A DNA stretch of 64,000 nucleotides from Prostheceraeus crozeri (lineage: Eukaryota > Platyhelminthes > Polycladida > Euryleptidae), in contig CAJQUW010005310.1 of assembly GCA_907163375.1 (NCBI GenBank), forward strand, positions 248,001-312,000, in the 5' to 3' direction. The notes below the pieces were generated by a model. It was given only the letters and a program-made list of their open reading frames with translations, had not been told where the DNA came from and ran no database searches. Below, in pieces: positions 52,719-63,100 of the stretch. The first letter of the stretch is position 1, and every line of letters starts with the position of its first letter. Both the position numbers and the translations under genes were made by a program.

Positions 52719-53116
52719 ATAATTTTAGTTATCTCACATTTTAAAAACCTGAAAAATGGATAAAATTCATGAATTTAGACGTTTTTAAAATTACCAATTT
52801 TTCTGATGTTGTGGCTTGGAACGGTCATGATTTTAAGGGGGGGTGAAAATTGCAATTCTCAAATTTTGAGTTTCTTAACTTTTATGATTTTCGGTGTCCT
52901 GGACCGGTCATGATTTTAAGGGGGTGTAAAATTGTAATTCTCAAATTTGAGATTTTGAAAAATTTGAAAAATTGGGTATCTTTAAAGACGCCTAAATTTA
53001 TGAATTTAGGTCTTCATAACCTGAAAAAGGGTTAAAATTCATGAATTTATGTCGTTTTTAAAAATACCAATTTTTCTGAATTTGTCTTGTCCTGGAACGG
53101 TCTTCTTCCCATTACT
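52500..53116. repeat. Polinton-2 right terminal inverted repeat
   Basis: Reverse complement of 36281-36905 with visible divergence; ends CCCATTACT at 53116. Confidence 0.9.
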
Positions 53117-53122
53117 GGTACA
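53117..53122. repeat. Polinton-2 target-site duplication, right copy (GGTACA)
   Basis: Exact match to 36275-36280. Confidence 0.88.
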
Positions 53123-53146
53123 AGCTAGGCGATGTACAATACTTAC

Positions 53147-53602
53147 CGGCTTGGTAGACTTCAACTTCGCAGAGGACCAGTTCCGTAGACCGTTTGAATA
53201 TCGAAATGAAGCGTGCTGGTTTGCTATTCAGAATTATACCCATTGATCTAGATGTTAGATGAAGTGTAACTCCATATTGATGAATGTCCATACCTGGTGG
53301 ATACCACCCACTGCGAGCGGAAACACTCAAAACGACATAAGCACCTATTATTTTGTCTCCACAGCAGTCAACTCGATTGTAAATAACAACCTTATCGATG
53401 AAGTATACTTTTCCCAAGTCAATATTAAAATAATTTTTTCTTTCGGCCTTAGTGAGACTGCATGAGTTGCCGTTGAAATTTCCGTCTCTGTTACCATCCA
53501 CAGCACGTTCAGGGACTCCGCCAGATGCAACTGAACTTTGATATACTTGTTTTCCAAAGGCAATATTTTGTTCCAGGGGAGGTGCAGGCAGGTTTTCTTT
53601 TT
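53147..53602 (-). CDS. F-type (fucolectin) lectin domain exon
   Basis: A 456-bp exon read leftward. It begins after a polypyrimidine tract and TTTTACAG and ends at GCCG before the donor GTAAGT (53141-53146 on the plus strand). Both boundaries are phase 1, typical of shuffled extracellular domains. The protein has QNIAFGKQVYQSSV, GVPERAVDGNRDGNFNG, SCSLT, YFNIDLGKVYFIDKVVIYNR, the RVDCCGDK motif (RxDx4K, with vicinal cysteines) and a final LCEVEVY strand, the order of eel-fucolectin/tachylectin domains that bind fucose. The usual His of the sugar site (SCSHT) is Leu here, so binding may be changed. Other exons are not recognised in the window. Confidence 0.85.
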
Positions 53603-54630
53603 CTGTAAAAGAGTGGGAGAATTCATTGTCAGAATCAAATAATTGCCTTAACCCTTTAGCTGCTGTCTTTATCTCATACACATACCGACTTTCACTGAGC
53701 CTGAATTAACTAACTCAAATCGTCACAGCAAGACAACATCAAGTCACAGCAAATCACAGCAGGTGGTAATACAAGTACAATGAAATCGAAGCCCAAGTCA
53801 ACTCGTAGTATTGATTTATGCGCAGTAGATGATCTAATTTAGACAGCTCTGTCTCTCTCACACACATACATACATGCATACATGCAGTTTGACAATTTTG
53901 ACGAATATTACAAATTGAAACATACGTCCTCCAGCCATGACTTCTTCAGTCAATACTTTACCACAACTGTAGATGCTTCTTCACAACATATGTGCGAGTG
54001 GCACTACAAGGAAAGCCCTTCGCTCCTCGTTCTCTCTCTCTCCTTCGGTCTCTGGAGAGTTTTTCGGTCAAAACTGAATATCCACAACTTTTGCAAAAAC
54101 TGCTTTTCAGAGAAATTTAATGAAACGTGAACGCGAGGCACTTTCGACCGGTTCTTTTTCCGGCATTACACAGGTGTGAAACAGATGCGCTAGCATTAGA
54201 AGTGTTGTGCACTCTGGAAATGACAAATCACTGATGTGCTTAAAATAAAGAAAAAAAATAAACAATAGATGATTAAAGTTGATTACCAAGATAGGGCTTG
54301 AACACACAAATTCACCCAGAGGAGTTTGATACACAATGCCTCCGAAATGTGCATGCATAGCAGGCTGCTGCGCCTCACATGAAATGACACACGAAAAACC
54401 ATTTCTCCATGTTGACATTTTTCCTTAAATACATGGAAATAAATACAAATCATCCGCGCCGTCGCCGGTTGTGTTTTGTCTGCTCTCGCGCACTGTGTTT
54501 TCCTGTTGGTTTCCTATGAGATTTGGCTGGCCTTACAGTTGATTTTTGGTATCTTTTTGATCGTCCTGCTCTTGGGAGTCTTGCTGTCGATTTGGATTTT
54601 GGAGCTGCATCGTTGCTTTTGAGATAAGTA
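53603..54630. other. Likely intron or flank of the lectin gene, no clear exon
   Basis: Contains a CACACATACATACATGCATACATGC simple stretch at 53860-53885. The only long frame (54107-54418, minus) has no signal peptide or motif. The stretch at 54450-54630 is GC-richer and merges into the minisatellite beside it. Confidence 0.4.
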
Positions 54631-54635
54631 GTAAG

Positions 54636-54776
54636 TAAAGGTCCAATACAAACACGCGCGCCCCGAAATGGGGTGGGTCCAATACAAACACGCGCGCCTC
54701 GAAATGGGGTGAGTCCCATACAAACACAGCGCGCCTCGAAATGGCTAGCTCCCATACAAACACAGCGCGCCACCTT
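54636..54776. repeat. GC-rich minisatellite, unit about 36 bp, four copies
   Basis: Unit: GTCCAATACAAACACGCGCG then CCTCGAAATGGGGTGA, with the last copy truncated. Confidence 0.85.
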
Positions 54777-54794
54777 GGCCGGCCGCCCAGGTTG

Positions 54795-54968
54795 GAGTGA
54801 GAGGTTGTCTTGACCGACCGTCCAGGTTGACGTGGTCGACCGTCCAGGCTGACGTGGCCGACCGTCCAGGTTGACTTTGCTGACCGACTAGGTTGACATG
54901 GTCGACCAACCAGGTTGACTTTGCTGACCGACTAGGTTGACTTGGCCGACCGACTAGGTTGACTTGGT
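54795..54968. repeat. Minisatellite, unit about 24 bp, about seven copies
   Basis: Unit: GACCGACCGTCCAGGTTGAC then GTGG or TTGG, with alternating variants (CCGTCCAGG and CGACTAGG). Confidence 0.85.
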
Positions 54969-54979
54969 AGAGTGAGTGT

Positions 54980-56640
54980 GTTTTGAGGGTGAAGGAGGCA
55001 CGGGAGAGTGAAACGGACTTCAGATTCGTGATCAGCGTCAAATTCTGCATCGGTATGGTGAGTTTCAAGTCAATCGAAGAGAAAAAAATTCTCTTAAAAA
55101 TTTTTTTGAAGAAACGACAGAGGTAAAATTTTGGACGTTTTGGGCTGTAGCCTCAAAACGAAGCATCGGAGAGCAAAACGGATGTCAGATTTGGAATCAG
55201 CGTCAAATTCTGCATCTGTATGGTGAATTTCAAAGCAATCGGAGAGAAAAGTTTTCGCTGACGAACCCCCTCTCGGCACCGAGCTTCCAACTTTGGTTCT
55301 AGGGATCGTAGAAAGTCGTGCAATAGCTCGTTTGAAAGCTGAGAGTGAGACAAATTCAGTGATAGGAATGGCTTGTTCATATCTGTCTTCATTTAGATGT
55401 GAGACGCCATTTAAGATTTGGGAGATTGGCGAAAAACGACAGAGTTAGAATTTTGGATGTTTTGGACTGTAGCCTTAAAACGAAGCATCGGAGTGCAAAA
55501 CGGATGTCAGATTTGGAATCAGCGTCATTTATTCACCCTAGGAAGAGTGCTTCCATAATGTTTTGAAGAAAAAAATTTTCAAATTTTTTGAAGATGGCGA
55601 ATTTTTTGCATTTTTGGTTATTTTTTGTCAAAAAACTAGATCGATTCAAGGCTTCGGACCTATTTCAATGAACGGACCGCACTGAGATGTGCTAGATCTG
55701 AAATTTTGAGACTGATTGGAGTCAAACTTTTTGATTTGGAGTTCATTGAAAACTCCACTTCAGATGTTAAATTGCACATTTTCTGAAATGATGAATTTTT
55801 TGCATTTTTGGCTATTTTTTGCCAAAAAACTAGATCGATTCAAGGCTTCGGACCTATTTCAGTGGACAGACCGTTCTGAGATGTGCTAGATCCGAAATTT
55901 TGAGACGGATGGGAGTCAGGGTTGTGAGTTGAGATGCCATTGAAAACCGTAAAATAGCCAATTTTCCCATTTTCTAACTTAGGAATTTTTCAGGATTTGA
56001 CAATTGTCCGACTATAAAAGCGTGGAGCATCAACTGAGAAATCAGTTGTTCTGATAACTTGCTAGAGGTAGGTGAGCAGATCCGAGCTCCGGCTCTGAAT
56101 CGTGTTTTCGTATGGAAAACGGGTTAGATTTTTCGATTGCTGATATCAGCTAAGGTGTCAGACTTATAGGTTAGCCAGGAGATGGCCTTCGTCTCCAGGC
56201 CATAAAAGACTCCAAAATTTTAAAGGCTTGTAATTTTGCTTCTACAAGTCCATTTGACTTGATTTAAATGACATGTGATAGCTCTTGATCAGAGCTATAT
56301 TTATAGACTACTTATAAAATTTTATAAGTAGCGCAAAAATGCTGAAAAATTTAAATTTGTTATTTTTGATAATTTTTCGGGGTTTTTGACCCTGCTGAAT
56401 TCAACTAAGACATTTATAAAGTTGTGGGAGGCGAGCTTCGGCTCGAGACTTGTTTCCTGATGTAAATAATCCACTGATTTTCATGTCAAAATCAGGGTCC
56501 GGATACCAACACATGGATATGACGCATGCTCTCTCCGCGGGAGATTGGATTTGTGGGCCGAGGCCTTGGAGTTGGGATAAGATCCCCTCTGAGTAATGCC
56601 TGTAACGGATTCATCAGCTTAACTTCTCTATCTTCAAGTC
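54980..56640. repeat. Interspersed repeat R1, copy B
   Basis: Inverted match to 1100-2620. Internal duplications: about 55130-55205 with 55430-55530 (TTTGG.CTGTAGCCT.AAAACG), and about 55605-55720 with 55800-55915 (AAACTAGATCGATTCAAGGC). It ends with the GGATAAGATCCCCTCTGAG block near 56570-56600, which in copy A is the start. Confidence 0.75.
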
Positions 56641-56844
56641 ATGTCTACTACATGAATTTAAAATCATGATATTCCCTTTTTTCGCATCAGAAAAAATGGT
56701 TACTTACAATAACTCCAAAACGGCTTTTAAGTTGTGCCAGTGCAGTAAAGTTGATCGAAGCGACGCTTTTAAGAAGCATTCTTGTAGAAGTAAGTGAATG
56801 GTAGGTGAATGAAGGCATTATGGATGATATTTGAGCAAGCCTTC

Positions 56845-57110
56845 TGATTGGGCGAGCAATCTCGACCATTCTCAGGGTAGGAAAATCATATAAAATCCAG
56901 TGAGGTGACTTTCAACTACACATTTGCCTTTAGCAAGTGTCATGATGTTGCATGGTACAAAGAGTTTCGCTGTAATATTCCACTGACAGGGTGTTCCTTC
57001 CGGACAGCGGATAAGATCGTAGTGATGGGTGCAGCAAGGGAGGGAGACTTCGGTAATCTCGACTCTATAAATGTCGTTGCGGTCTCTTTCTCAACGTAGC
57101 ACCTTGAACG
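56845..57110 (+). other. Diverged promoter-plus-unit related to the array at 57.8-59.9 kb
   Basis: GATTGGGCGAG near 56848, GGAAAATCATATAAAATCC (TATA) at 56879-56897, then a leader CACATTTGCCTTTAGCAAG and a block TAATATTCC..GGTGTTCCTTCCGGAC resemble, in the same order, the promoter, leader and body of the tandem units downstream. A further diverged body lies at about 57235-57420. An ORF from 56905 (64 codons) covers part of it; coding status is unknown. Confidence 0.45.
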
Positions 57111-57808
57111 CCAATCGGTCGAGTCTTAGCTATCTTGTCATGGGTGGCTTATAAATTCTCCATTGCGAAAACGTCAGCTTTACTTGCTAACAAGTCTCTT
57201 ACTATCAGATCAAGAAGCACTCAACGTGAGCATGGTAAGGAGAATTTCGGTGTAATACTTCCTTTCGACGGGCGTTCCTGTAAAGGGCGGTGGTGAAACC
57301 CGTAGCTATGTATACCGCAAGGGACATTCGGCAATGGTCAATCTTGTTAGACCTCTCTGCGTCATGTTTGCAAGTGATTGCCTCTGTCTCAACGTAGTAT
57401 GCATTCGCGCCAGGGTGACATTTAGCCAGCTGTCGAAGGTTAATTCATAACCTCTCCATTGCACTAATAGTGTGAAGCTCGGTATGAGTGAGGGATAAAA
57501 TCCTCCATCACCTTAGGCGGCTTGATATCAGGCTACAGCATGAGTGATGCGGAGATCTTTGATAGTACACTTCCTGTTGGTGGGTTTGCACGGCGAGCGC
57601 TGCCGCAGATGGAAGAAGGGGTGTGTCATAGTTAAGACCGAAACCACTTGGCCGGTGTTGGGCAACTTTCCCAACGTCATCTTTTCTCGCTTGGTCATGA
57701 GTGTTTTAGATGTCTGCAGCAGGTTTTTCAAAATTTCCACTCATCGTTTGATGATTTACAAAGTAGGGCACATGTCAAGTAAAGTTCTCATAATGATGTC
57801 TTAATCAA

Positions 57809-57916
57809 TTCCTCTTGTGATTGGACGCGAGGTCTCATCCATTCACCGCTTAGGAAAATCTTATAAAAGGTAGTGCACCAGCTCTGCTCTTCACATTTAT
57901 CTTTCACAAGGTGAGT
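57809..57916 (+). promoter_or_regulatory. Conserved promoter and short leader, first array unit
   Basis: An inverted CCAAT box (GATTGG, near 57819), TTAGGAAAATC then the TATA box TTATAAAAGG (57861-57870), and a leader CACATTTATCTTTCACAAG ending at a consensus splice donor GTGAGT (57911). The same series recurs at 59368-59468 and, diverged, at 56848-56925. Confidence 0.65.
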
Positions 57917-59060
57917 GTTGGTGAGCTCCTGCTATCAGGTTGTTTTGACTTGCTATCTAGTTGAATAGTCTCTTGCTATCAAGAGATTCACTTCTACTCA
58001 TAAAGCACATCATCGCTGTAATACCTCCTTTGCTCGAGCGTTCCTTCGGGACGGCGGGTACTGCCGTAGAGGGATTGTGTTGCACGGGTTGTTCGTCGTT
58101 TGTTAGACCGAAACCTCTGAGCCGTTGCTCATGTTGGGCGTTCGACTTCATACTCAACGTGACGCTTTCTCTCGCCAGGTCAGAGTACTTCAGCCATTCG
58201 ACAAAGGTTAGTCTTTATGATATGGAGTAGAGTGAAATGTAATTCATTGGATGTCACTTCAATGATTGTTCCCACGATAAACGTTGACGAGACAAATGAA
58301 ACGATTCTCATCTTTCCTTTTCAGTGAGCTCCTGCTATCAGGTTGTTTTGACTTGCTATCAAGAGATTCACTTCTGCTCATAAAGCATATCATCGCTGTA
58401 ATACCTCCTTCGCTCGAGCGTTCCTTCGGGACGGCGGGTACTGCCGTAGAGGGATTGCGTTGCACGGGTTGTTCGTCGTTTGTTAGACCGAAACCTCTGA
58501 CCCGTTGCTCATGTTGGGCGTTCGACTTCATACTCAACGTGACGCTTTCTCTCGCCAGGTCAGAGTACTTCAGCCATTCGACAAAGGTTAGTCTTTATGA
58601 TATGGAGTAGAGTGAAATGTAATTCATTGGATGTCACTTCAATGATTGTTCCCACGATAAACGTTGACGAGACAAATGAAACGATTCTCATCTTTCCTTT
58701 TCAGTGAGCTCCTGCTATCAGGTTGTTTTGACTTGCTATCAAGAGATTCACTTCTGCTCATAAAGCATATCATCGCTGTAATACCTCCTTTGCTCGAGCG
58801 TTCCTTCGGGACGGCGGGTACTGCCGTAGAGGGATTGCGTTGCACGGGTTGTTCGTCGTTTGTTAGACCGAAACCTCTGAGCCGTTGCTCATAATGGGCG
58901 TTCGACTTCATACTCAACGTGACACTTTCTCTCGCCAGGTCAGAGTACTTCAGCCATTCGACAAAGGTTAGTCTTTATGATATGGAGTAGAGTGAAATGT
59001 AATTCATTAGATGTCACTTCAATGATTGTTCCCATGATAAACGTTGATGAGACAGATGAA
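57911..59060. repeat. Three tandem copies of a unit of about 380 bp, unknown transcript
   Basis: Copies start with GTGAGCTCCTGCTATCAGG at 57922, 58324 and 58704. Each contains a GC-richer core (GCGTTCCTTCGGGACGGCGG, then GTACTGCCGTAGAGGGATTG) that can fold into adjacent short hairpins, and ends with GACAAAGGTTAGT, a donor-like site. Copies 2 and 3 are preceded by CTTTCCTTTTCAG, an acceptor-like tract. Both strands remain open in the core of all copies, so which strand or frame is coding, if any, cannot be told. Confidence 0.7.
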
Positions 59061-59367
59061 ACACTTATGAAGTACGTACATGTTTAGATGAAGTATGTGA
59101 ATATTTTTCTGTTGTATCTCGACCAACGTATTCATATGAAGGACTAAAACTCCAACGTTGAGCATCTCGTCGGTATGCAACGCAAAATATCTTGAACTTA
59201 TAAAAATGAAACACCCCGTTTCTCATGCGAGTAAGATGTAGTAGGAATTATGCATGTTGGACTTAACGCGGTTGATCTGATGAGTGATTCCAGTCTGACT
59301 AAGCAAATTATTCGAACTTTGTTTGAACTTGAAAGTGCGTGGGCGCACTGGAAACTCTTGCTCGTCT
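59061..59367. other. Spacer between array units
   Basis: No motif or gene is recognised in this stretch. Confidence 0.4.
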
Positions 59368-59468
59368 TGTGATTGGACGAGAGGTCTAATCCATTCACCG
59401 CTTAGGAAAATCTTATAAAAGGTAGTGCACCAGCTCTGCTCTTCACATTTATCTTTCACAAGGTGAGT
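59368..59468 (+). promoter_or_regulatory. Conserved promoter and leader, second array unit
   Basis: Near-identical to 57809-57916: GATTGGACGAGAGG, GGAAAATC, TATA box TTATAAAAGG at 59413-59422, leader ending at GTGAGT (59463). Confidence 0.65.
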
Positions 59469-59855
59469 GTTGGTGAGCTCCTGCTATCAGGTTGTTTTGA
59501 CTTGCTATCAAGTTGAATAGTCTCTTGCTATCAAGAGATTCACTTCTGCTCATAAAGCATATCATCGCTGTAATACCTCCTTTGCTCGAGCGTTCCTTCG
59601 GGACGGCGGGTACTGCCGTAGAGGGATTGCGTTGCACGGGTTGTTCGTCGTTTGTTAGACCGAAACCTCTGAGCCGTTGCTCATGTTGGGCGTTCGACTT
59701 CATACTCAACGTGACGCTTTCTCTCGCCAGGTCAGAGTACTTCAGCCATTCGACAAAGGTTAGTCTTTATGATATGGAGTAGAGTGAAATGTAATTCATT
59801 GGATGTCACTTCAATGATTGTTCCCATGATAAACGTTCATGAGACAGATGAAACG
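59463..59855. repeat. Fourth copy of the unit of about 380 bp
   Basis: Starts GTGAGCTCCTGCTATCAGG at 59474 and carries the same 23-bp insertion (containing AGTTGAATAGTC) as the first copy, showing that copies next to a promoter form a subtype. Confidence 0.8.
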
Positions 59856-60189
59856 ATTCTTGATAAACTCTCCATTTCATGCGTTATCAGAATGAACCAC
59901 GAGTTCTACTTATCTCTATCAATGAGACGAATTGATGAAATGGAATGAAATGGGAGGACACTCACGCGACAAAACGAAACATAATACACTTCTCTCTTCA
60001 CTAGTGTAACAAGCTCTTTACACATGTTGATGGATCGCAGTCGATTGCTATACCTGAATCAGAAGTGTAAGCTATCGTAAATTTTAAATGTGACTGCACT
60101 ATTTCATCTACCATAATCACCAATATGAAGTGTTACAAGATCGTAAGATTTACTAGTTTGCAAGTCAGACCAAGCGTTCTACTATTTGT
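59856..60189. other. Spacer before the satellite, nothing recognised
   Basis: AT-rich sequence without motif; the end grades into the satellite. Confidence 0.4.
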
Positions 60190-63100
60190 AAATGAAAGAT
60201 GTAGTTTTAAAAGATTAAAAACAAAGTTTCAATAGTGTGTAGGTTAGAAATAAAGCTCTAGCCGTTTGTATGTTAGAAATAAAAAGTTTACAAGTCAAAA
60301 ATAAAAGTGTGTAAGTTACGAATAAAGTTTTATCTATTTGTATGTTAGAAACAAAATAAAGTTTCAATAGTTTACAAGTTAAAAAATAAGGTTTCAACAG
60401 TTTACAAATTGAAAATAAAGTTTTAATAGTATATACGTTGGAAATAAAGCTTAAAAAGTTCATTCGCCTGAAATAAAGTCATACCAGTTTATATCTTGGA
60501 AATAAAGTTCTAACAGTTTGTATGCTAGAAATAAAGTTATAACTGTTTGTAAAAATAAGATCGTAAGATTTACTAGTTTGCAAGTTAGACTAAGTATTCT
60601 ACTATTTGTAAACCAAAACTAAAGTTTCAACAGTTTCCAAATTAAAAATAAAGTTTCAACAGTTTACACGCTTGAAATATAGTTATATCAGTTTACAAGT
60701 TAAAAATATAACTTCAAAAGTTTACCAGTTAAAAATAAAGTTTCATAGTGTGTACATCAGAAATAAAACTTTAGCTGCTTGTGAAAATAAGATAGTACGA
60801 TTTACTAGTCCTGCAAGTTGGACAAAACGTTCCACTATTTGTAAATTTGAATAAAGTTTCCATAGTGTATACATTCGAAATCAAGTTTTAGCTGTTTGTA
60901 GGTTAGAAATAAAAGGTTTACAAGTTAAAAACAAAGTCACAATAGTGTGTACGTTAGAAATAGAATAAAGTTTCAATAGTTTGCAAGTTAAAAATAAAGT
61001 TTGAACAGTTTACAAGCTGAAAATAAAGTTTTAATAGTGTACACGTTGGAAATAAAGTTTTAATAGTTTATGTGCTTGAAGTAAAGCTATAGTGGTTCAT
61101 ATGTTGGAAAGAGTTTGTATGCTAGAAATAAAGGCATAACTGTTTGTAAAATAAGACCGTAAGATTTACCAGTTTGCAAGTTAGACTAAGCGTTCCACTA
61201 TTTGTAAATTAAAAATAAAGTTTAGCAGTTAAAAATAAAGTTTCATCAGTTTACAAGTCAAAATAAAGTTTTAACAGATTACAAGTTAAAAGAAAAGTTC
61301 CAATAGTGAGTGCATTAGAAATAACGTTTCAGCTGTCTGTACATTAGAAATATAGTTTAGCTGCTTGTTAAAATAAGATAGTACGATTTACTAGTCTTGC
61401 AAGTTGGACTAAACGTTCCACTATTTGTAAATTAAAATACAGTTTCAATAATGTATACATTCGAAATAAAGTTTTAGCTGTTTGTAGGTTAGAAATAAAA
61501 AGTTTACAAGTCAAAAATAAAGTCACAATAGTGTTTACGTTAGAAATAAAGTTTTAGGTTTTTGCACGTTAGAAATAAAATAAAGTTTCAATAGTTTGCA
61601 AGTTGAAAATAAAGTTTGAACAGTTTACAAGTTGAAAATAAAGTTTTAATAGCGTACACGTTGGAAATAAAGTTTTAATAGTTTATGTGCTTGAAATAAA
61701 GTTATAACAGTTTATATGTTGGAAACAGTTTGTATGCTATAAATAAAGTTTTAGCTGATTGTTAAAATAAGATAGTACGATTTACTAGTCTTGCAAGTTG
61801 GACTAAACGTTCCACTATTTGTAAATTAAAATAAAGTTTCAATAGTGTATACTTTCGAAATAAAGTTTTAGCTGTTCGTAGGTTAGAAATAAAAAGTTTC
61901 CAAGTTAAAAATAAAGTTTCAACAGTTTACACGCTTGAAATATAGTTATATCAGTTTCTAAGTCAAAATAAAGTTTTGACACATTACAAGTTAAAAGAAA
62001 AGTTTCAATAGTGTGTACATTCGAAATAAAGTTTTAGCTGCTTGTAAAAATAAGATAGTACGGTTTACTAGTCTTGCAAGTTGGACTAAACGTTCCACTA
62101 TTTGTAAATTAAAATAAAGTTTCCATAGTGTATACATTCGAAATCAAGTTTTAGCTGTTTGTAGGTTAGAAATAAAAAGTTTACAAGTTAAAAATAAAGT
62201 CACAATAGTGTACATTAGAAATAGAATAAAGTTTCAATAGTTTACAAGTTTTAAAATATAGTTTTAATAGTGTACACGTTGGAAATGAAGTTATAATAGT
62301 GTACACGTTAACAACAGTGTTCAACTTTAACTGTAACTCAACCTTAACTGTAAACGTTAACAGTTTCAACAGTGTGTACGTTAGAAATAAAGTTTTAGCT
62401 GCTTGTTAAAATAAGATAGTACGATTTACTAGTCTTGCAAGTTGGACTAAACGTTCCACTATTCGTAAAAAAAAAGTAGTGTGCAAGATAAAAAATAAAG
62501 TTTGAACAGTTTACAAGCTGAAAATAAAGTTTTAATATTGTACACGTTGGAAATAAAGTTTTAATAGTGTACACGTTGGAAATAAAGTTATAACAGTTTA
62601 TATGTTGGAAACAGTTTGTATGCTAGAAATAAAGGCATAACTGTTTGTAAAATAAGATCGTAAGATTTACCAGTTTGCAAGTTAGACTAAGCGTTCCACT
62701 ATTTGTAAATTAAAAAAAGAGTTTACAAGTTAAAAATAAAGTTTAAACAATTGCAAGTTAAAAATAAAACTTCAAAAGTTTACCAGTTAAAAATAAAGTT
62801 TCATCAGTTTACTAGTCAAAATAAAGTTTTAACAGATTTCAAGTTAAAAGAAAAGTTCCAATAGTGTGTGCATTAGAAATAACGCTTCAGCTGTTTGTAC
62901 GTAAGAAATAAAATATAGTTTCAACAGTGTGTACGTTAGAAATAAAGTTTTAGCTGCTTGTTAAAATATGATAGTACGATTTACTAGTCTTGGAAGTTGG
63001 ACTAAACATTCCACTATTCGTAAATTAAAATAAAGTTTCAATAGTGTATACATTCGAAATAAAGTTCTAGCTGTTTGTAGGTTAGAAATAAAAAGTTTAC

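Larger units (their letters stand above)
36281..53116. mobile_element. Polinton-2 (Maverick), AT-rich, old and broken
   Basis: A 16,836-bp element ending AGTAATGGGAA on both sides (inverted) with exact GGTACA duplications. Parts in order: protease (+), PLA2-integrase (-), small hydrophobic capsid-type protein (-), major capsid protein (-), minor protein (-), fibre-like coiled coils (-), unknown gene (+), pPolB (+), packaging ATPase (-), penton (-), two further genes (-). Base composition is far more AT-rich than in the flanks or in Polinton-1. The inverted repeats show many differences and at least twenty breaks are spread through the genes, so it is much older than Polinton-1. Confidence 0.95.

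Noticed and set aside
54107-54418. Minus-strand frame of 103 codons as another lectin-gene exon
   Set aside because: No domain pattern, only a weak donor after the Cys-rich part, and no acceptor that I can support.
57957-59782. The 66-108-codon frames on both strands of the tandem array as protein genes
   Set aside because: Both strands are open in every copy because the copies are nearly identical; strand and frame cannot be chosen.
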